Shown here: positions 1 to 13,082 of the stretch, in pieces
Layout: the number at the start of each line of letters is the position of its first letter
How positions within the stretch are numbered: position 1 is the stretch's first letter
Program-made: the position numbers and the translations under genes
Origin: Cristatella mucedo
Taxonomy: Eukaryota; Bryozoa; Phylactolaemata; Cristatellidae
Assembly (NCBI GenBank): GCA_009760855.2
Contig: WPIO01000004.1
Coordinates: 2,176,001 to 2,240,000 of the forward strand
Direction: 5' to 3'
DNA length: 64,000 nucleotides
The notes under the pieces: generated by a model
What the model was told of the DNA's origin: nothing
What the model saw: only the letters and a program-made list of their open reading frames with translations
Databases searched by the model: none

Positions 1-1960
1 CGAAGTTCCTGAAGCGGCAGCTGTAGCTTAAGCAGCCTCGACAGCAGCCGATCGGCGGCTGTAACAAAAGTACTTTCAGCAGCATCTGCGGCAGCTGCAA
101 CGGAGCACGGTCGACAAGCGACAGTATCAAACGCATCTGTGGCAATCTGGAGTGGCACCGGCAACAGAATCGGCAACTGGATCAGTGCAAGCATCAGCTG
201 AACCAGCAGCAGCAGCTAAAAATTTAGCTTCAGCTGCTACTGCACCTACTGCTGCAGCAGCAGCTACTGCTGCTACTGCAGCAGCAGCACACAGGCTCCC
301 GAGAGGGTGTTCTCAATGCCTGCTCAATGTCACCGACTACTAGGACTAGTGGAGGAGTAGAAACAGGTCAAAGGGCAGCTCAAGCAGGACTACTAAGGCT
401 CGACTTGAGTGCCGACAGGTGGATGCCAAGCATGCAGCTGCCTAAGCAGTCAGCTGTCTAAGCAGTGCAGCCGACTGGCTGCACTGCTAGCAAACGAAGC
501 TATGCTGTATGCCCGGCTTACCAAAAGTCTGAAATGAACAAATTTCGATAGACCAGACTAGATGTCAGTGAATACATGCTAAAACGGCTCCTTCTTATAG
601 TTTGGTTCACGCATCAGAGAGCCAGCCGATGAACAACGCCAACGGTTTATTGCTCAAGGCACGAAGCCGCGAGACGCACGACTGCCTTCGTCCCCTTCTC
701 ACACTCGAGTCTCCTCTCCTCGACTCCGGCTGTCCCTTGGCCGACCCCGATGGTGAATGCACCATCTGTTCACCAGCGGGTTATCGGCCTGTGTCAACGC
801 CTCATTAGAAGCAGACCAGAGCTGCTCACAGGCTGCTCTCGAGGATGCTCCCTCCAGCTGTTGAGGAGAGGGGCGGTACCAGCCCACATGCAATCGAACT
901 ACAGTTTTAGACCAGCCGATCCGCGATCGTGCGCATTCTCTTAGAGGTCGTTATGACCGAGCGACCTCCACTAGTTCAGGTAGCGGCACATCGCTGGCAA
1001 TGTACAAAAACCTGAAGCTTGCACTTTGCCAAATACGACAACACAACGCTCGATATTCCGCAACAGTGCTAACAGCAAAGTAATATTCAAAAAAACGACA
1101 GCCAATAGCCTGCATAGTGTGGCTGATACGACAGGTGACTTCCAACAGACTCGTTGACATACTCAGCCTTATGGTAGCTCATGCTCAGCACAAAGAGTCG
1201 CCAGCAGATCTTTGCTCCGAGAGAGCGAATGCCGTCATGCTATGCCTTAAATAATCACCAGGTTGTGTGCTCAAAAATCTGGTCCAGACGTAATCTGAAA
1301 TCGCTCTGTTCATATGCTTTGGCCGATCGTGGCTATCACATAAGCAGCTCTAAGATGTATTTCAGTTGCCAAGCTCATAGTTCGTAATGAGGTTCGGTTG
1401 TCTATCTCTTAGTCCTTAAAAGTAGGCCATTGCAGTGTGAGCGGCGGCTTGTGCGACGCCCTGATAAGAGGGTATATGCACTCATTCCGAACGAGCTGTT
1501 CAGACAGGATTCGGCTAAGATGCTAAGACGCTATCTGCAATGGCAATGCTTCCGAGACTTTCACTTCTCGTTGGGTGTCTCAGAGGAAGAAAACTCTGTC
1601 CAAACAACGAACAGGCATGGGGTATACCTGCTATAAAACCGAGTTCTGAGAAATAGAGAAACTTAGCATCAGCTTAACAAGTCATGCAGAGTTAAGTTAC
1701 TTGTTTGACCCTGTCTAGCTTATGAAGCGTGGGGATATTTATCATTTCAAGAACACTTGTATTACGTTGTTCCTGAATATCCGTTCGCTTTGCTAATTTC
1801 TTTTGACAACTTTCACCTAATTGTATCTAAAATATACAGGGTTTCACTTTTTACATTTCAAATCAAGCCTGCAGTTCTAGTTTGTATGTCGAAGGCTACA
1901 AAGTCACTCTTCTTGCCAGTCATTCGTGTCATGCGCCTGTGCTATGCATGGAGATCTGCG
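1..1960. other. Intergenic DNA, CAG-rich at left edge, no supported gene
   Basis: Positions about 150-300 are rich in GCA/CAG triplets, which produce a short alanine-rich open frame with no domain. The rest has only short, uncorrelated open frames and no splice-consistent coding block that I can recognise. I see no RNA gene here. Confidence 0.5.
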
Positions 1961-2019
1961 AGATGAACTGTGGACAGCTTAGTAAAAGGTAAGCAAAATC
2001 CCCAGTCAGCGGCTCATTT

Positions 2020-2460
2020 GCCAAGCCAACAGTATTCGCTTACTTTTTGGTCTCTTCATTCTCTTGCTCTAGCCTTCCTATCGGAACTGCTCCTCCGAAA
2101 GGCCAGTAATCATACTACTCGTTTTTCTTGCTCGAATCGTTTAGCTATACTTCGCACGAACCTCAAAATCTTTAAAGATCACGCCTTTAGTTCGTATGCT
2201 TCCAAAGGCTGGAAATCACTTCCTGCCTGTGTCACGACATCCCCTTACTTTACCATATTTAAAAAGTTGCTAATGCATTTCTTAACACAGCATTTAGTGG
2301 ACTTTGAGATTCGTCCTTCGTGTGCGTATGCCTGCTTAAACTGTGCGAGCTGCTTGTGGTTGTTATTACCAATCACTTGGTAATGCTTTCTATACAATAT
2401 CTGTAAAAAGCCTGAAAGAGATTCGGTTCTCTGGTGGTACAATACAATATATTATTAATT
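2020..2460 (+). mobile_element. Degraded 3' part of an L2/CR1-type LINE
   Basis: The block matches, with many substitutions, the last ORF2 codons and 3' UTR of the better copy at 46-48 kb. It has the same C-terminal pattern (a FSSYA..GW.SLP motif followed by an F-K-K basic stretch). It ends in a decayed version of the 3' hairpin (AGAGATT..GTTCTCTG) and an AT-rich tail near 2445-2460. It is 5' truncated and non-functional. Confidence 0.7.
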
Positions 2461-2639
2461 TTGTTCACGTAAACGGTGCCTTATACTATCTGTTACCGAG
2501 GGTTGTGAGTGAATGTGAAGCCACTATAAAAGACTGTTGGCGAGGTATGTTCGTAGACGGATGTAACAATGCATAGTCAGGGTATGACTATTAATTCAGT
2601 CAACACACGAGAGAAATATCCGATCAGGCCGAACGACAG

Positions 2640-4606
2640 GCAGAGAAGGCCTGCATCCGCTTGTGAGGATCTAGCCGATCGCTTCTCTCAATTCTTTGTA
2701 CGGAAGATAAACTAGATCAGTGAGTCCGTTTCTGCGATGACACCATCACTCCTAGAATGCTGTTCCTCGATTCCTGGCTGCACCTCAATGTCTACATTTA
2801 AGAGAGTCACTAGTGATCACGTCCTGAAGTTCATATCCCAATCAAAGAAGACAACAAGTCTTCCGGACCCCATTACCACTGTCCTGCTCGTACGGTGTAT
2901 GGATCTGCTGCTGCCATGCCAAACTAACATCATTAATATGTCATTAGCCTCAGGTCATGTCCCAGCACTTCAAGAAAGCTGTAGTCAGGCAACTTCTCAA
3001 GAAACCGACACTGGATCCAGACAACTTGAGCAACTACCGCCTAGTCTTCCTTCTACCATTTCTATCAAAGATACTGGAACGGGTCGTTGCGGACCAGCTG
3101 AACTCACATATTGAGACTTCAAACCTTGCCAGTAAGTTCTAGTCTGGCTTTAGAGCTAATCACTCCACAGAATCAGCATTGCTTAGGGTGTACAACGACC
3201 TACTTAGGAATGCAGACATGGGTAGAGTGTCTCTGCTTGTTTTGCTCAATCTTTCGGCAGCTTTTGATGCTATCGATCACCGAGTTCTTCTAGAGCGCCT
3301 CTCATCTCGCCTGGGCATCACTGGCACTGCTCTGCAGTAGTTCAGGTCCTATCTCAGTGGGAGACTCCAGAGTATTGACGTGAATTGGCAAAGATCATCC
3401 GAGGTACCTCTGAAATATGGGGTACCTCAGGGCTCCATGCTAGGTCCGGTTCTTTTCATGGTTTATACTATCCCTCTGGCTGATGTGATTGCCAAGCGAA
3501 ATCTAGGCTTTCACTTCTATGCGGATGACACACAGTTGTACCTTTGTTTTGATCCCTCCCAGCCATCGAGCCACTCAAATTGTTTACACTCACTTGCTGC
3601 ATGTATTGATGACATCCGCAAATGGACGGCAGCAAATTTTCTTTAACTAAGCGATGATAAAAACTAACTGACTAGTTATGGACAAACCCATTGTGATTCA
3701 GAAATTGGATAGGCAGACGCTCAAAATTGGCTCTGCCAGCATATCTCTAGTTGAATCAGCTCGAAATCTAGGTGTCATGTTCCAAAGCGACCTTTCCCTA
3801 GACGACCACATCAGCTCCACAGTCATCTCTGCCTACTTTCAGCTACATAACGTTGCTAAAATTCGGGCTTGTTTAGATAAATATCCAAGTTGGTCCATGC
3901 ATTTGTGACATCCGGTCTCGACTTCTGCAACTCACTGCTTACTGGCCTACCGGCATGTGTGATCAGGCGATTGCAGCAGGTGCAAAACTCTGCAGCTCGG
4001 CTTGTCTGTCATGAGCTTCGCACTTGCCACATCACACCACTTCTTGCCGACCTCTACTGGCTACCATTCAAGCAACGGATTGACTTCAAGGTTTTTTCGT
4101 TAGCTTTTAGGTCACTTCTTTAATAGGTTTCAGCCTATCTCTCAGATCTACTCCCTCACCAGGCCAAGCATAGTACCACCTGCTTCTCGAAGTCCAGCAG
4201 TCTACCAATACCTCGCACAAACCTCAAATCCTTTGAGACCGTGCATTCAGTTCGTATGCTCCCAAAGCCTGGAACTCCCTCCCGACTTGTGTCATAACAT
4301 TCCCTGACTTGATCAGATTTAAAAACAACTTAAAAACACACCTATTTAGGACAGCTTTTAGTGGGTCCCTTTGATTCGTCCTTCATGGACTTATGCGTGC
4401 TGACACTGTGCATGCTACCACTAACCACACTTGCATGCTGACCCTGTGCATGTCACCCTTAACCATGTTATTTGTGTTGTTTATCAAGCGTGATATAACT
4501 CACGATTCAATCGCGTTTTCCTTTACAGCAAATGTAAAGCGCCTAGAAGAGATTGAGTTCTCTGATGGCGCTTTATCAAGAGTATTATTATTATTATTTT
4601 TAGTAT
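2640..4606 (+). mobile_element. L2/CR1-type LINE, RT domain to 3' end, several breaks
   Basis: One of the longer copies of the window's dominant LINE. Successive frames encode reverse-transcriptase blocks: a LLPFLSK..ERVVADQLN region near 3040-3110, the GVPQGS..GPVLF block near 3420-3460, the catalytic FYADDTQLYL motif near 3510-3545, and the C-terminal region near 3890-4120. Frameshifts and stops separate them (for example at 3140, 3340 and 3645), so it is a pseudogene. The 3' UTR ends with the family hairpin (AAAGCGCC...GGCGCTTT) at about 4535-4580 and an (ATT)n tail. Retrotransposition would have used target-primed reverse transcription. Confidence 0.9.
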
Positions 4607-5459
4607 TACCATCATAGCTCAAGCAGCAGGAGGAAAGTGTCCTTTGTCTGCCCAGACAAGACTGATATGAGTTCGGCATGACTGATCTCGAGACGAACTG
4701 GCCTCACAGCTGGCCAGAGATTGCTTTGCCTGCGGTTGCTACAAGACGTCGACGAGAAGTTCGACAATTGCACCTCTATGTGAGTGCTCAAAAGCTTGGC
4801 ATGTTCTATAAAATCAAGACTAGCTCATTTTTCTTTAGTTTAAAATACTTGTGTAATATTGTAAAACTGGCTTGGGTTGCCAAACACAGCCGCCGTGTCA
4901 AGTGCATGCAAATAGTCTGCAACGTCAGGCATAAGCTTTGGAAGCGTTTCCACTTTGTTATGGCGTTGGAAAATCTTAATTTTGATTTTTCATAAACCCA
5001 CTTTCTGCCTCGGACCTGACATTTCCCCGCTGTCTTTTTTGTCGGCAAACATTCATCAGAAAAAACCTTGCTGAACTTGCAAGAGATTCATCGAATAACT
5101 TTCTGAAAAACCTGAACAAAGACAGCATGAGACATTTTGTAACTACGGCTGTAGCTGTCCTTGATTAAGTTTGAACATATACTCGGCATATTAAAAGATA
5201 TTCTCGTTTTAATTTCATATTTCGGTGGCATTCTCACAGTTGAGAAAATAGTACTTACATACACTAAGCTGTATGTATTACGGCCTAGTGAAAAAGCGTT
5301 ATTTTTTGTCTTGGCTGATCTGAGACTGACTGGCATCACACTAGAACTTGACTAGTATACTAGTATTCTGCTAGCATATTTCAAGGTAAGCAATCACTAC
5401 CAGCATATATCCGGTAGCATATGCACCCAGTCTGGGCGTCCTGTTTTCAAAGTTACCAT
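4607..5459. other. Intergenic, nothing recognised
   Basis: AT-rich at 4800-5340 with overlapping short open frames on both strands and no recognisable domain, RNA gene or repeat. Confidence 0.4.
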
Positions 5460-5700
5460 TTTTAGATGACGATTTCAGCTCTGCAGTCAGGATTGCCAAC
5501 TTTCAGCTACTTACTATCGGCGAAATTTAGGCGTACATATGGATAACACAGCCAAGCCGGTCCATGGATTTTGACATCCCATCGATATTTCTGTAACTCT
5601 CTACTCAAATGAGTTACTACCTGTGCCAGAAAAACACACTTACAGCTGGTGTAAAACTCTGGAGCTAGGCTTATCTGTCATTATTGTCACACGTACTATA
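5460..5700 (+). mobile_element. LINE ORF2 fragment
   Basis: Two short blocks match the C-terminal ORF2 region of the 46-48 kb copy: the stretch around 5470-5510 corresponding to GACGACCACATCAGCTCC, and 5640-5680 corresponding to the AAAACTCTGCAGCTAGGCTTG block. The copy is heavily diverged and lacks 5' and 3' ends. Confidence 0.65.
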
Positions 5701-6429
5701 TTTCAAAAAATCCCTTATCAACAACCGGCGCAGGCTCCACAACAAGTAGATTTTTGGCAACTTACCTCTGTCACGTATCACTTTTAGTTGCCTTGCCTAT
5801 CTTGCTCAGGCCTACAAATAGGAAACGTTTCCTAGCCAGGCTTAGGAGTCCTAGACCTGCTTGTCAGCCTCAAGCAGCTTTTAGCAGCACCTCTACCCAA
5901 CTGCAAATCCTGCTGAGATTGTGCCTTAGGTTCCAATCCTCTTAAAGACTTTAAGACACTCTAGACGGATGATATGACAACCCCGAACCACCGAAATTTA
6001 GAAAGAAGCTAAAAATCGACCTATTCTGCCAACGATGAGGAATGCAGTGACGTCAGCCGACAGGTGTATTCCTAATTTTTCTCTTTTCACCGCCTCTCCT
6101 TAGGGCCGCAATAAACATTGCTAAAGGCGAAGTCTCGGCGATAGACATCATCACGACATGCTCCGACCCAGTGAAACAACTAACAAGACAGGCAGAAAAA
6201 AGTGAAGGCAAAGCTCCAATTAGATTGTGGCGGTAAGAAGCCAGACGTTAGGTGTTTTTAGCGATTAAATCAGGACGACATTTCCTTGCTAGTGAATCGC
6301 CTGGCTACCCGTAATCAGAATCGCTCTGCTCTGCGGTCATGATGGCGTTAAGAGCGAACTAAAATCCGACACAGTCTCTATGTTGAAGTTCGTCGAGGTA
6401 TAGCCAAGCGGTTGAGGTAAGTAACACGA

Positions 6430-6910
6430 TGGCACGATTACTAGCCTATGCTGGGAGTAGTACTGTTGAGTAGGCTGGGGCCAGGGAATGAACAGATCTA
6501 GGGGTGAGTGATGGAACCTTGAAGTGAACTCGCGGCTTGATTGAGAGCCGGTGCAGGTCAGCGAGAAGTGGTTAACGTGGCAGCTGCGACACTCACGACA
6601 GACTTGCATAGCTGGAGAGTCGTGCATCAACTATGATGGATTTGCTTGCTTATCCTGGCTTGTCAGACAAGCTTGAGGTGTGAGTTACAGAAGTCGAGAC
6701 GCGAATGGCGAAATGGCGTGGGCCAATTTGGAAGCAGTACCCCAGTCTAACCAAGAACGAATTTTCTAATCAAGCCCAAAGTGCTGTGTTGTTTTGTAGC
6801 TGAAATTAGGCAGGCTTTATACTGGAGCTGATGCGGTCGTTGGTGCAAGGTCACCCTGGAACATGACACCTGGATTTTGTGCAAATGCATGATTAGATTT
6901 CTGACTGGCG
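6430..6910 (-). mobile_element. LINE ORF2 fragment, minus strand
   Basis: The reverse complement of 6430-6620 matches the region encoding the [13 protein letters not shown]-type segment of the LINE C-terminus. The reverse complement of 6780-6910 matches the preceding LGVMFQSDL..DDHISS region. No intact frame spans it. Confidence 0.7.
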
Positions 6911-7282
6911 CCGATTTTGAGCGTCAGCCATACAGTTTCTGAGTCAAAATTGCTTTGCACATAGCTAGTAAGTTGATTTTATCGTCATTCAATTTGGAAA
7001 GTTACCTGACATCCATCTGCATGTGATAGCAATACATGTAGCAAGCGAGCTGAGAGAGTTCGTCAAGATGAAAGGCTAGGAGGGATTGATGCAAAGGAAC
7101 AAGTGAATGACATCTGCTTAGAAGTGAATACCTGGATTGACCTAGGCGATCACATCGACATGAGTTAGGATGTCAACTGCCAAGAGATGCGGAACAAGCA
7201 CAGAGCCCTGACGTATTTCAGTGTTTTCTAGGATGACAGTTTTCTGTTCACATCAATACTCAAGATTCTCGCATTGAGATAT

Positions 7283-7790
7283 ATTAATAATAATGATGAT
7301 GCATTTGATATAGCACCCTCAGAGAACTCCATCTCTTTCTAGGCATTTTCATTTGCTGCAAACGAGATAGGACTTGCTCCATTATAGTGCAGTGCCAGAG
7401 ATGGACCAGCATGATCAGAGGTTTTCCAAAAATACTCGATGATCAATAATATCCAACGCTGCCAAAAGATCATGCAAAAGAAGCAGAAACTTTACCTAAG
7501 TCTGCTATCCTGAGAAGATCTTAATAAGACTAAACAATGCTGAGTATATGAAAAGAAGATGAGTTCTAAAACCAGGCCAGATACATGTAATCTCTAGTAG
7601 TATCCTTGTTAGCCGGAGTTTTTGATATGTTATATAGCTGAAAGTAGGCAGACTTTACTGTAGAGCTCATGTGGTCATCTAGTGCAAGGTCACTTTGGAA
7701 GAGCACACATAGGTTTTGTGCAGATGCAACAGGATGTATGCTGGAAATAACCATTTTGAGCATTAAGCTTTCCATCAACCCTTCCGTATT
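7283..7790 (-). mobile_element. LINE copy, minus strand, with 3' hairpin
   Basis: Begins on the plus strand with an (AAT)n-type tail at 7287-7300, followed by the reverse complement of the family 3' hairpin (CCCTCAGAGAACTCCATCTC) and 3' UTR. The block at 7610-7780 is the reverse complement of the LCVLFQSDLALDDHMSS-type coding region. The intervening sequence is diverged or deleted. Confidence 0.8.
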
Positions 7791-8300
7791 GTCTCATGTG
7801 CACAGACATGAAAAGGACCTGGATTTAGGACCTCGCTCTCTCTTGGGGCACTGTAACAAATGTCCTAGTGTCGGTATTAATATAATGTATATAAGGCTTC
7901 TACAAAAATATATATTATGGGACAATATTTTGTATTGTACGTGCAAAAATATACGCTATTGGGTACAGTAACGATATCAATATAGTGTAATCTCCAGATG
8001 AACAATATGTATATTATTACATTAATTATAGGGCAGTTCAGTTTTAATTGCATTTCAAAAGTCCTATGCCTGACTGCATTGTTTGAATCGCAGACTTAGT
8101 AAGTCCGCGCAGCGTGTTTGGTAGACACAATTTATAATTTTTCCTCCGATGACAACGTATTGAATTGTTTGTAATTACATTAACATTTGCAATAACAGTA
8201 GATTGTATCGCTTGCTATCAAAGTATAAATATATCTATTATCAGCATTGGCAATTACCAATACACTAAGAGTTATTGTTCCAATGCTTGATATTTACTTA
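7791..8300. other. AT-rich intergenic DNA, nothing recognised
   Basis: Low-complexity AT-rich sequence with TATA and ATATTA words. There is no convincing gene or repeat family. Confidence 0.4.
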
Positions 8301-8304
8301 TACA

Positions 8305-8470
8305 GCGTCATAAGAGAACACAATCTATTCAGGCGCTTCACACATGCCGAGGCGCTCGAGACCACTACCTCGGCAAACAAGTACTTTCACCTTTGACCTC
8401 AGTCTGCGCGAGCATCTTTACCGCTGGGCCAAACCAGCGAGACATTATTATTACGAAAACGTCGCCACTC
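8305..8470 (-). mobile_element. tRNA-derived SINE with LINE-like 3' end (family C)
   Basis: Read on the minus strand it contains a TTGGCCCAGCGGT box-A-like promoter element near 8425-8440. This is followed by a degenerate box B (CTCGAG core near 8357) and then a 3' hairpin GAAGCGCCTGAAT...GACGCTGTA, which resembles the hairpin of the resident LINE. Same family as 54306-54485 and 52540-52640. An RNA polymerase III transcribed, LINE-mobilised element is inferred. Confidence 0.7.
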
Positions 8471-9749
8471 GCTAGAACGCCGCAAGCGACTGAACCTGCA
8501 AAAAAGTGGACCGAAGAAGCGAGGGGCGAGGCAAGCTGCGACGAAGCTGCGATGGAGCGCCTAGCAATGGTTTCGCTGAAGATGCGTATTAAGCCGGGTA
8601 TTAAGCTTTAGCGTTCACAAGCTTTAGCTCCGCAGGTCCGAGACTTCGGAACTTGCTACCGCGATTCTTACGCAATGAAGATTACGGAAGTGCTGAGATG
8701 CCCGACCTATGGAGCTCACTTCCTCGTATGGGCACTGGGCCAAGGCCAGTCTCATTAAGCTCAGGGCCACATCAGTTTCTGATTGCCTTCTCGTGGATAA
8801 GGAACCCAGCCTGGTATTCGCACGCCGCCGCCCCGGCCAATTCAGAGCGGTGCGGAGGCAAGGTCGGGGACGCCGTCATATCGGATATTTGCTATTGCTA
8901 AGGACTCCTAGCTATTTTGTGGTGGCGCCGTTAATCAGGAGAGCTTGCTGGCCCCCCTTGTGAAAGGCACCTAACTCGAAGATATGCTGCAAGGCGAAAT
9001 GCAGGCTACTCGCGAGCTGCTTTGTAGTGCCTTTGAACTGCAGCCTTCGGGAAGGAGCCAGAGTTCAAGGATTGTCAACCTCTGAAATTAGGCGACTACA
9101 CCGCCAAGAAAAGAAGGGAGTGCCTATCCTTGGGTGATGGCGTGAGCTGACTTTCTAGGCCGACTCAGGTTTGCCCACACCTGCATCTGCTGAGCCCGTT
9201 ACACGTCGAAGCTTTGCAGCCAGCCTGATGTGACTGTGAGTATTTGAGGTTGTTCTTACGGGTCCGTGGCGCGTCCTGAAATCCGGCACTGTAAGCAGCC
9301 TGGTATTAGCAGTCACTCGCTTAGACTTTCGCGATCTCGTTCCGTTAAGAAGCAGCTAGACTTTAATTAACCGCCAGAGAGCAATCCACTATGCAATACC
9401 AAATTTAGTAGAAGCTGCCAGCAACCAGCTCTAACAATACTTATTCTCGATCAAAGACATCAATCAACTCGACCACCTAGTTTATATCACATACTGTCCG
9501 TGAACGCGAGACCTAAATTATTGAGGAGCTGAGCTGAGCGGTTTCGTAAGACAGCCGCCAGAGCATGGCCCAATGCAGAAACATTCGTTCACTGGTCTTC
9601 TGCATCCGGGCTGCTACGCGAGGTGACCGACAAGTGTTTAGTAAGAAGCATTAGAGCAGCCGCTAATGCAATCCCACAGAAGCTGACTTCTTTCTCACAA
9701 GGCTCGCGTTGACTCGCTACAAGCGCGGTACAGGTACTGCTACTGCTAT
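8471..9749. other. Intergenic, nothing recognised
   Basis: Moderate GC, short open frames only. No domain, splice-supported exon or known repeat recognised. Confidence 0.35.
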
Positions 9750-9885
9750 GCTTACTCACTTTCTTCTTGCTGCGTGAGATGAAGTCTGTCAACTACCGAA
9801 TGCTTACTGAAAGCCGATAAGCTTTGAGCGTACAATGCATAACTCTCATGCGAAACTTCCGCATCGTCTGTGTGGCTGCGTGGAC
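9750..9885 (+). repeat. Fragment of CATTA-tailed retroposon (family B)
   Basis: The stretch GAGATGAAGTCTGTCAACTA through GCATAACTCTC matches, with substitutions, the blocks at 46610-46740 and 58130-58280 (plus) and 56425-56560 (minus). The (TACAT)n tail is missing here because the next LINE tail begins at about 9888. Confidence 0.6.
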
Positions 9886-9887
9886 TT

Positions 9888-9962
9888 AATGTAAAGCGCC
9901 TAGAGAGAGATTGAGTTCTCTAAGGGCGCTTTATCAAGTGCATTATCATCATTATTATTATT
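9888..9962 (+). mobile_element. LINE 3' end only
   Basis: Contains the family 3' hairpin (GTAAAGCGCCTAGAGAGAGA ... GGGCGCTTTATCAAG) and an imperfect (ATT)n tail at 9941-9962. It is an extreme 5' truncation of the resident LINE. Confidence 0.85.
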
Positions 9963-10008
9963 AGAGGCGGAGATGGCGCATGCGCACAACGTTGAGCGGA
10001 TTCTCCGA

Positions 10009-10063
10009 GCGGCACCTAAAGAGAGCCAGAGCTCTCTTTAGAGCTCTCTTCTTTAGGTGCCGC
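10009..10063. repeat. Long imperfect inverted repeat (hairpin)
   Basis: A 13-bp perfect outer stem (GCGGCACCTAAAG / CTTTAGGTGCCGC) encloses a second stem (AGAGAGC / GCTCTCT) with a small bulge and short loop. It lies directly downstream of a LINE tail. It could be a MITE core or a transcribed hairpin. Confidence 0.6.
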
Positions 10064-13000
10064 TTTAGGCCTCCACCGGTCATGCATCTCTTTGTATATG
10101 CAAGTCGGGTACGAAAGCTGAGGCTTGGCGTATTCGATGTAGCACGAAAGTTGAAGAGCCCCACGGTGTTCTGAATGAACGCTAACACTGAGAGTATTAA
10201 TCACGTGACGTAAGTGTTTACATCTCGGCGGGGACGAATGATCCGTAACCTTATAACGATTCTCGTTGACCAGCAGCAGTCCACCAGACCAATTTCCACC
10301 GCAGACGAATAGTGCAACGGGCTCAGACTATAAGTGCCTGTTCATTGCCACTAATGTGCATCCCTTATAAGACCACGGCAAGTGATTGCTCTGATTGGCT
10401 GCCTCCGTGGAAATTCTTTCTTCCCAGGATTTGGAAAGTGCAAAGAAAGCGATTCGGTCTTGTAGGAATACTTTGCGACGACTTGTCGACTCATGATCGA
10501 ATGCTGACTCTGGATCTGACTCGGGAGCTCTGGCCCCTTGTCTGTCGCTTAGTCGGGCATGAGCACGGCCCTAGCTCGAGAACCGAGTTCAAGGACAAGA
10601 TTAATGGGAAGGTGCACACGAATTCTCTCGCGATCGGACTATCACAGCACCTCTATGTGGTTCCCGTAGCACATTTCATTTGCAAAGATACAATGGTGGC
10701 ACAGGCCGACGTATAACGCAGCAATTCGTACAGCACACCCCGGATTTGCATAGGCTTTGCAAAAGCTTGCACTGCAAAGGCGAGAGTGGCAATGCTGCTG
10801 CAGCCGCCACCGCTCCTGCTGCTCCTGCCCCTCCTGCTCCTGCTGCTCTGTATGCATCGATGGCTATTCCTGACTCTTCTGGCACCACTTAGTACTGATG
10901 TTTACCTTTAGTAGTGCTGAGACTTCTGCAGCTGGTACTCTGCTGATTCCACCTCTGCTGCCACTTTCAATGCTGCCCTGTAGAGCTTCATTATTGGATG
11001 GTCCAACGTTGGTCTCACCGATTAGCAATTTTAAAGCTAACCACCTTCCCCATTAATACTTCCTGGTCTGATTGTACACTGACTGCTATTGGGTTCATTT
11101 CTGAAGAGGACCATTTTACTTCAGTAGTTGAAGCGTGAATGAAAAATTCAGTTGGTACACCTGGGAGCTGATGCATGATATCTTGCCTTGTTTTGCAGGT
11201 CTGCCCCTTTATTTAGGCCATGCGCTTCATTTTGAATCAAAAACTGGGTTTAATGGTTATTACAGCTCATTTGTGCAGGCTCCAAGTATCGTGTGTCTGC
11301 CACTGAGCGTTTCATTAGCTGTTTGCCCTTATCACGGTTTAAAAACTTAATTGAGCCACCGACGTGGAGTTATTCCACCCTGTTTCTCCACAGTGGGGGC
11401 CCTTACCCCCGAAGTCTATCATCTAATAGCACTGCATATTTTCCAGCCGTGCCCTGCTCAGGGCTTCCCGAAATCAATCCTCTCGCAAGACTCCTTCCTC
11501 TTAGGGCAAGGTCGCAGTCAAGGTCGCAGTCAAGGCCGAGCTGCCAGCACCCAGGAAGAGGAAGAGGAGGCTGCTGACGAGCAGCTGCAGCTCTGCATCT
11601 CCCTCCAAATTCGATGCTGCGCTCGGCCGATTAGAGCACCCCATCGCTGACGTGAAAAGGTTCGCTTAGCTCCAACGATCACCATCTGTCGGTCAGCTGC
11701 TTCTGGTCAGCTGACATTCTGTGATGAGCTCCATGCCTAGCTCCTGGCCTGCTTCAGCATGCGATCTCACTCGTTCTTGACCTGCTCTCAGACTCCGGCA
11801 ATTGAAGCTGGTGACTTCACCTTAGCACATCAGCTTCTTCCACTTGCTACCATCTCATACTGTCTCTCAAACATTGTGTCTCTCGCAGCAAGTTTTACCA
11901 ATTGTCACTGGGCATTTGGTAAAAGTAGTCCTGCTGCAGCAGCTGCAAATAAAACAGACGACACTCTGGGCATGCTTACATTCCTCCAGATTGGTAAGAG
12001 TTTTTTTGAAGAATACCATAACTGTGTATTTAGCTGCCTCAGTTTTACAGTCAAGACTGCCTGCTTTGTACAGGGATACCACACCCAAGTTGGTCTATGC
12101 ATATAGGACATTCCCCATATTGACTTCTAACAAAGTGGCCCGTCTTCAGGCCCTATTCAATAGCAGGCTTACACTTGGTCCAAAACACTGCAGCTGAGCA
12201 TCTTCGGGATAGGTTGGAGTGCTTAGGTATGATTCTGTACCTTTTAGGACTCCTGAAACGCTGTTTAGCCGGCTGCGGTACTAGTGGGGTAATATCACCT
12301 TAGAGACTTGTTAGAGGTTGATGGATTCTAAGCCTCGTGAGATTTGAATTCCCAGAATGTCCAATTGGGATTCCCCATCCTACCTGAACTGGCTCCCTAC
12401 CAATTTTCATACGAGTTTCAAAGTTTTTTTTTACTTACTTTAGGCTCCTACATACATATATAGATAAATATTAGCTTATTTTACAGCCTCAGTTTTATAG
12501 AGACATAAGAGCCTTAACGGCTATTACCACTGCTTGCAGTTGGCATTGATACTCGTATTGTCTAAATGTAAAAATTCTACTTGCACAATTTCTAGAATGC
12601 AGCTCTTCTGCACCAAGTTGAGAATCGGGCTGATCTAAAGAACATGTAATGATCCATGGACAGGTTGAATGAATGTGAATATATGTAAAATCTAGACGAA
12701 TTCGTCAACAAGGCCCTGGTCTAGTCAGCTGACTGTGTTCTAACCCCTACCCGACCCCCATCTCGGTTCACTTCCAGGGCAACGGTCCCATCCTGAGACA
12801 CTCAGAAATTTCAATACCTTGGCCAGCGTATCAGTAGCTGCCTCGAAGCATTGCTACGATATACCGAGGGCGCTGCAGACGTTCCTTGTTCGTTGCAGAA
12901 TATTCTCCTCCGAAAAGAGAAGTTCGTGCGGACATAGTAAACTGAAACGGCCATAGCTAAGACCTGTTTAAGGCTTGTCTGTTTATTTGTATAACCGCAT

Positions 13001-13082
13001 TGCGTAAAATATTACGAGCCTATGGACATGTAAACGCTTATCGCTTCGGGCTGCTGGGTCTGCCACGCCGGCGGCTGCGTTA
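10064..13082. other. Intergenic, one SINE relic (12485-12565), no supported gene
   Basis: Open frames here are short or low complexity (GCTCCT repeats at 10800-10850; GAGGAAGAGG near 11550). The block at 12485-12565 matches the reverse complement of the tRNA-derived SINE at 49855-50005 (GCCTTAACGGCTATTACCAC core) and is listed separately. I recognise nothing else. Confidence 0.4.
12485..12565 (-). mobile_element. tRNA-derived SINE fragment (family D)
   Basis: Shares the sequence TATAGAGACATAAGAGCCTT..GGCTATTACCACTGCTTGCA with 49855-49910 and 51608-51660. Only the body near the 3' side is preserved; the tRNA-like head is not recognisable. Confidence 0.6.
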
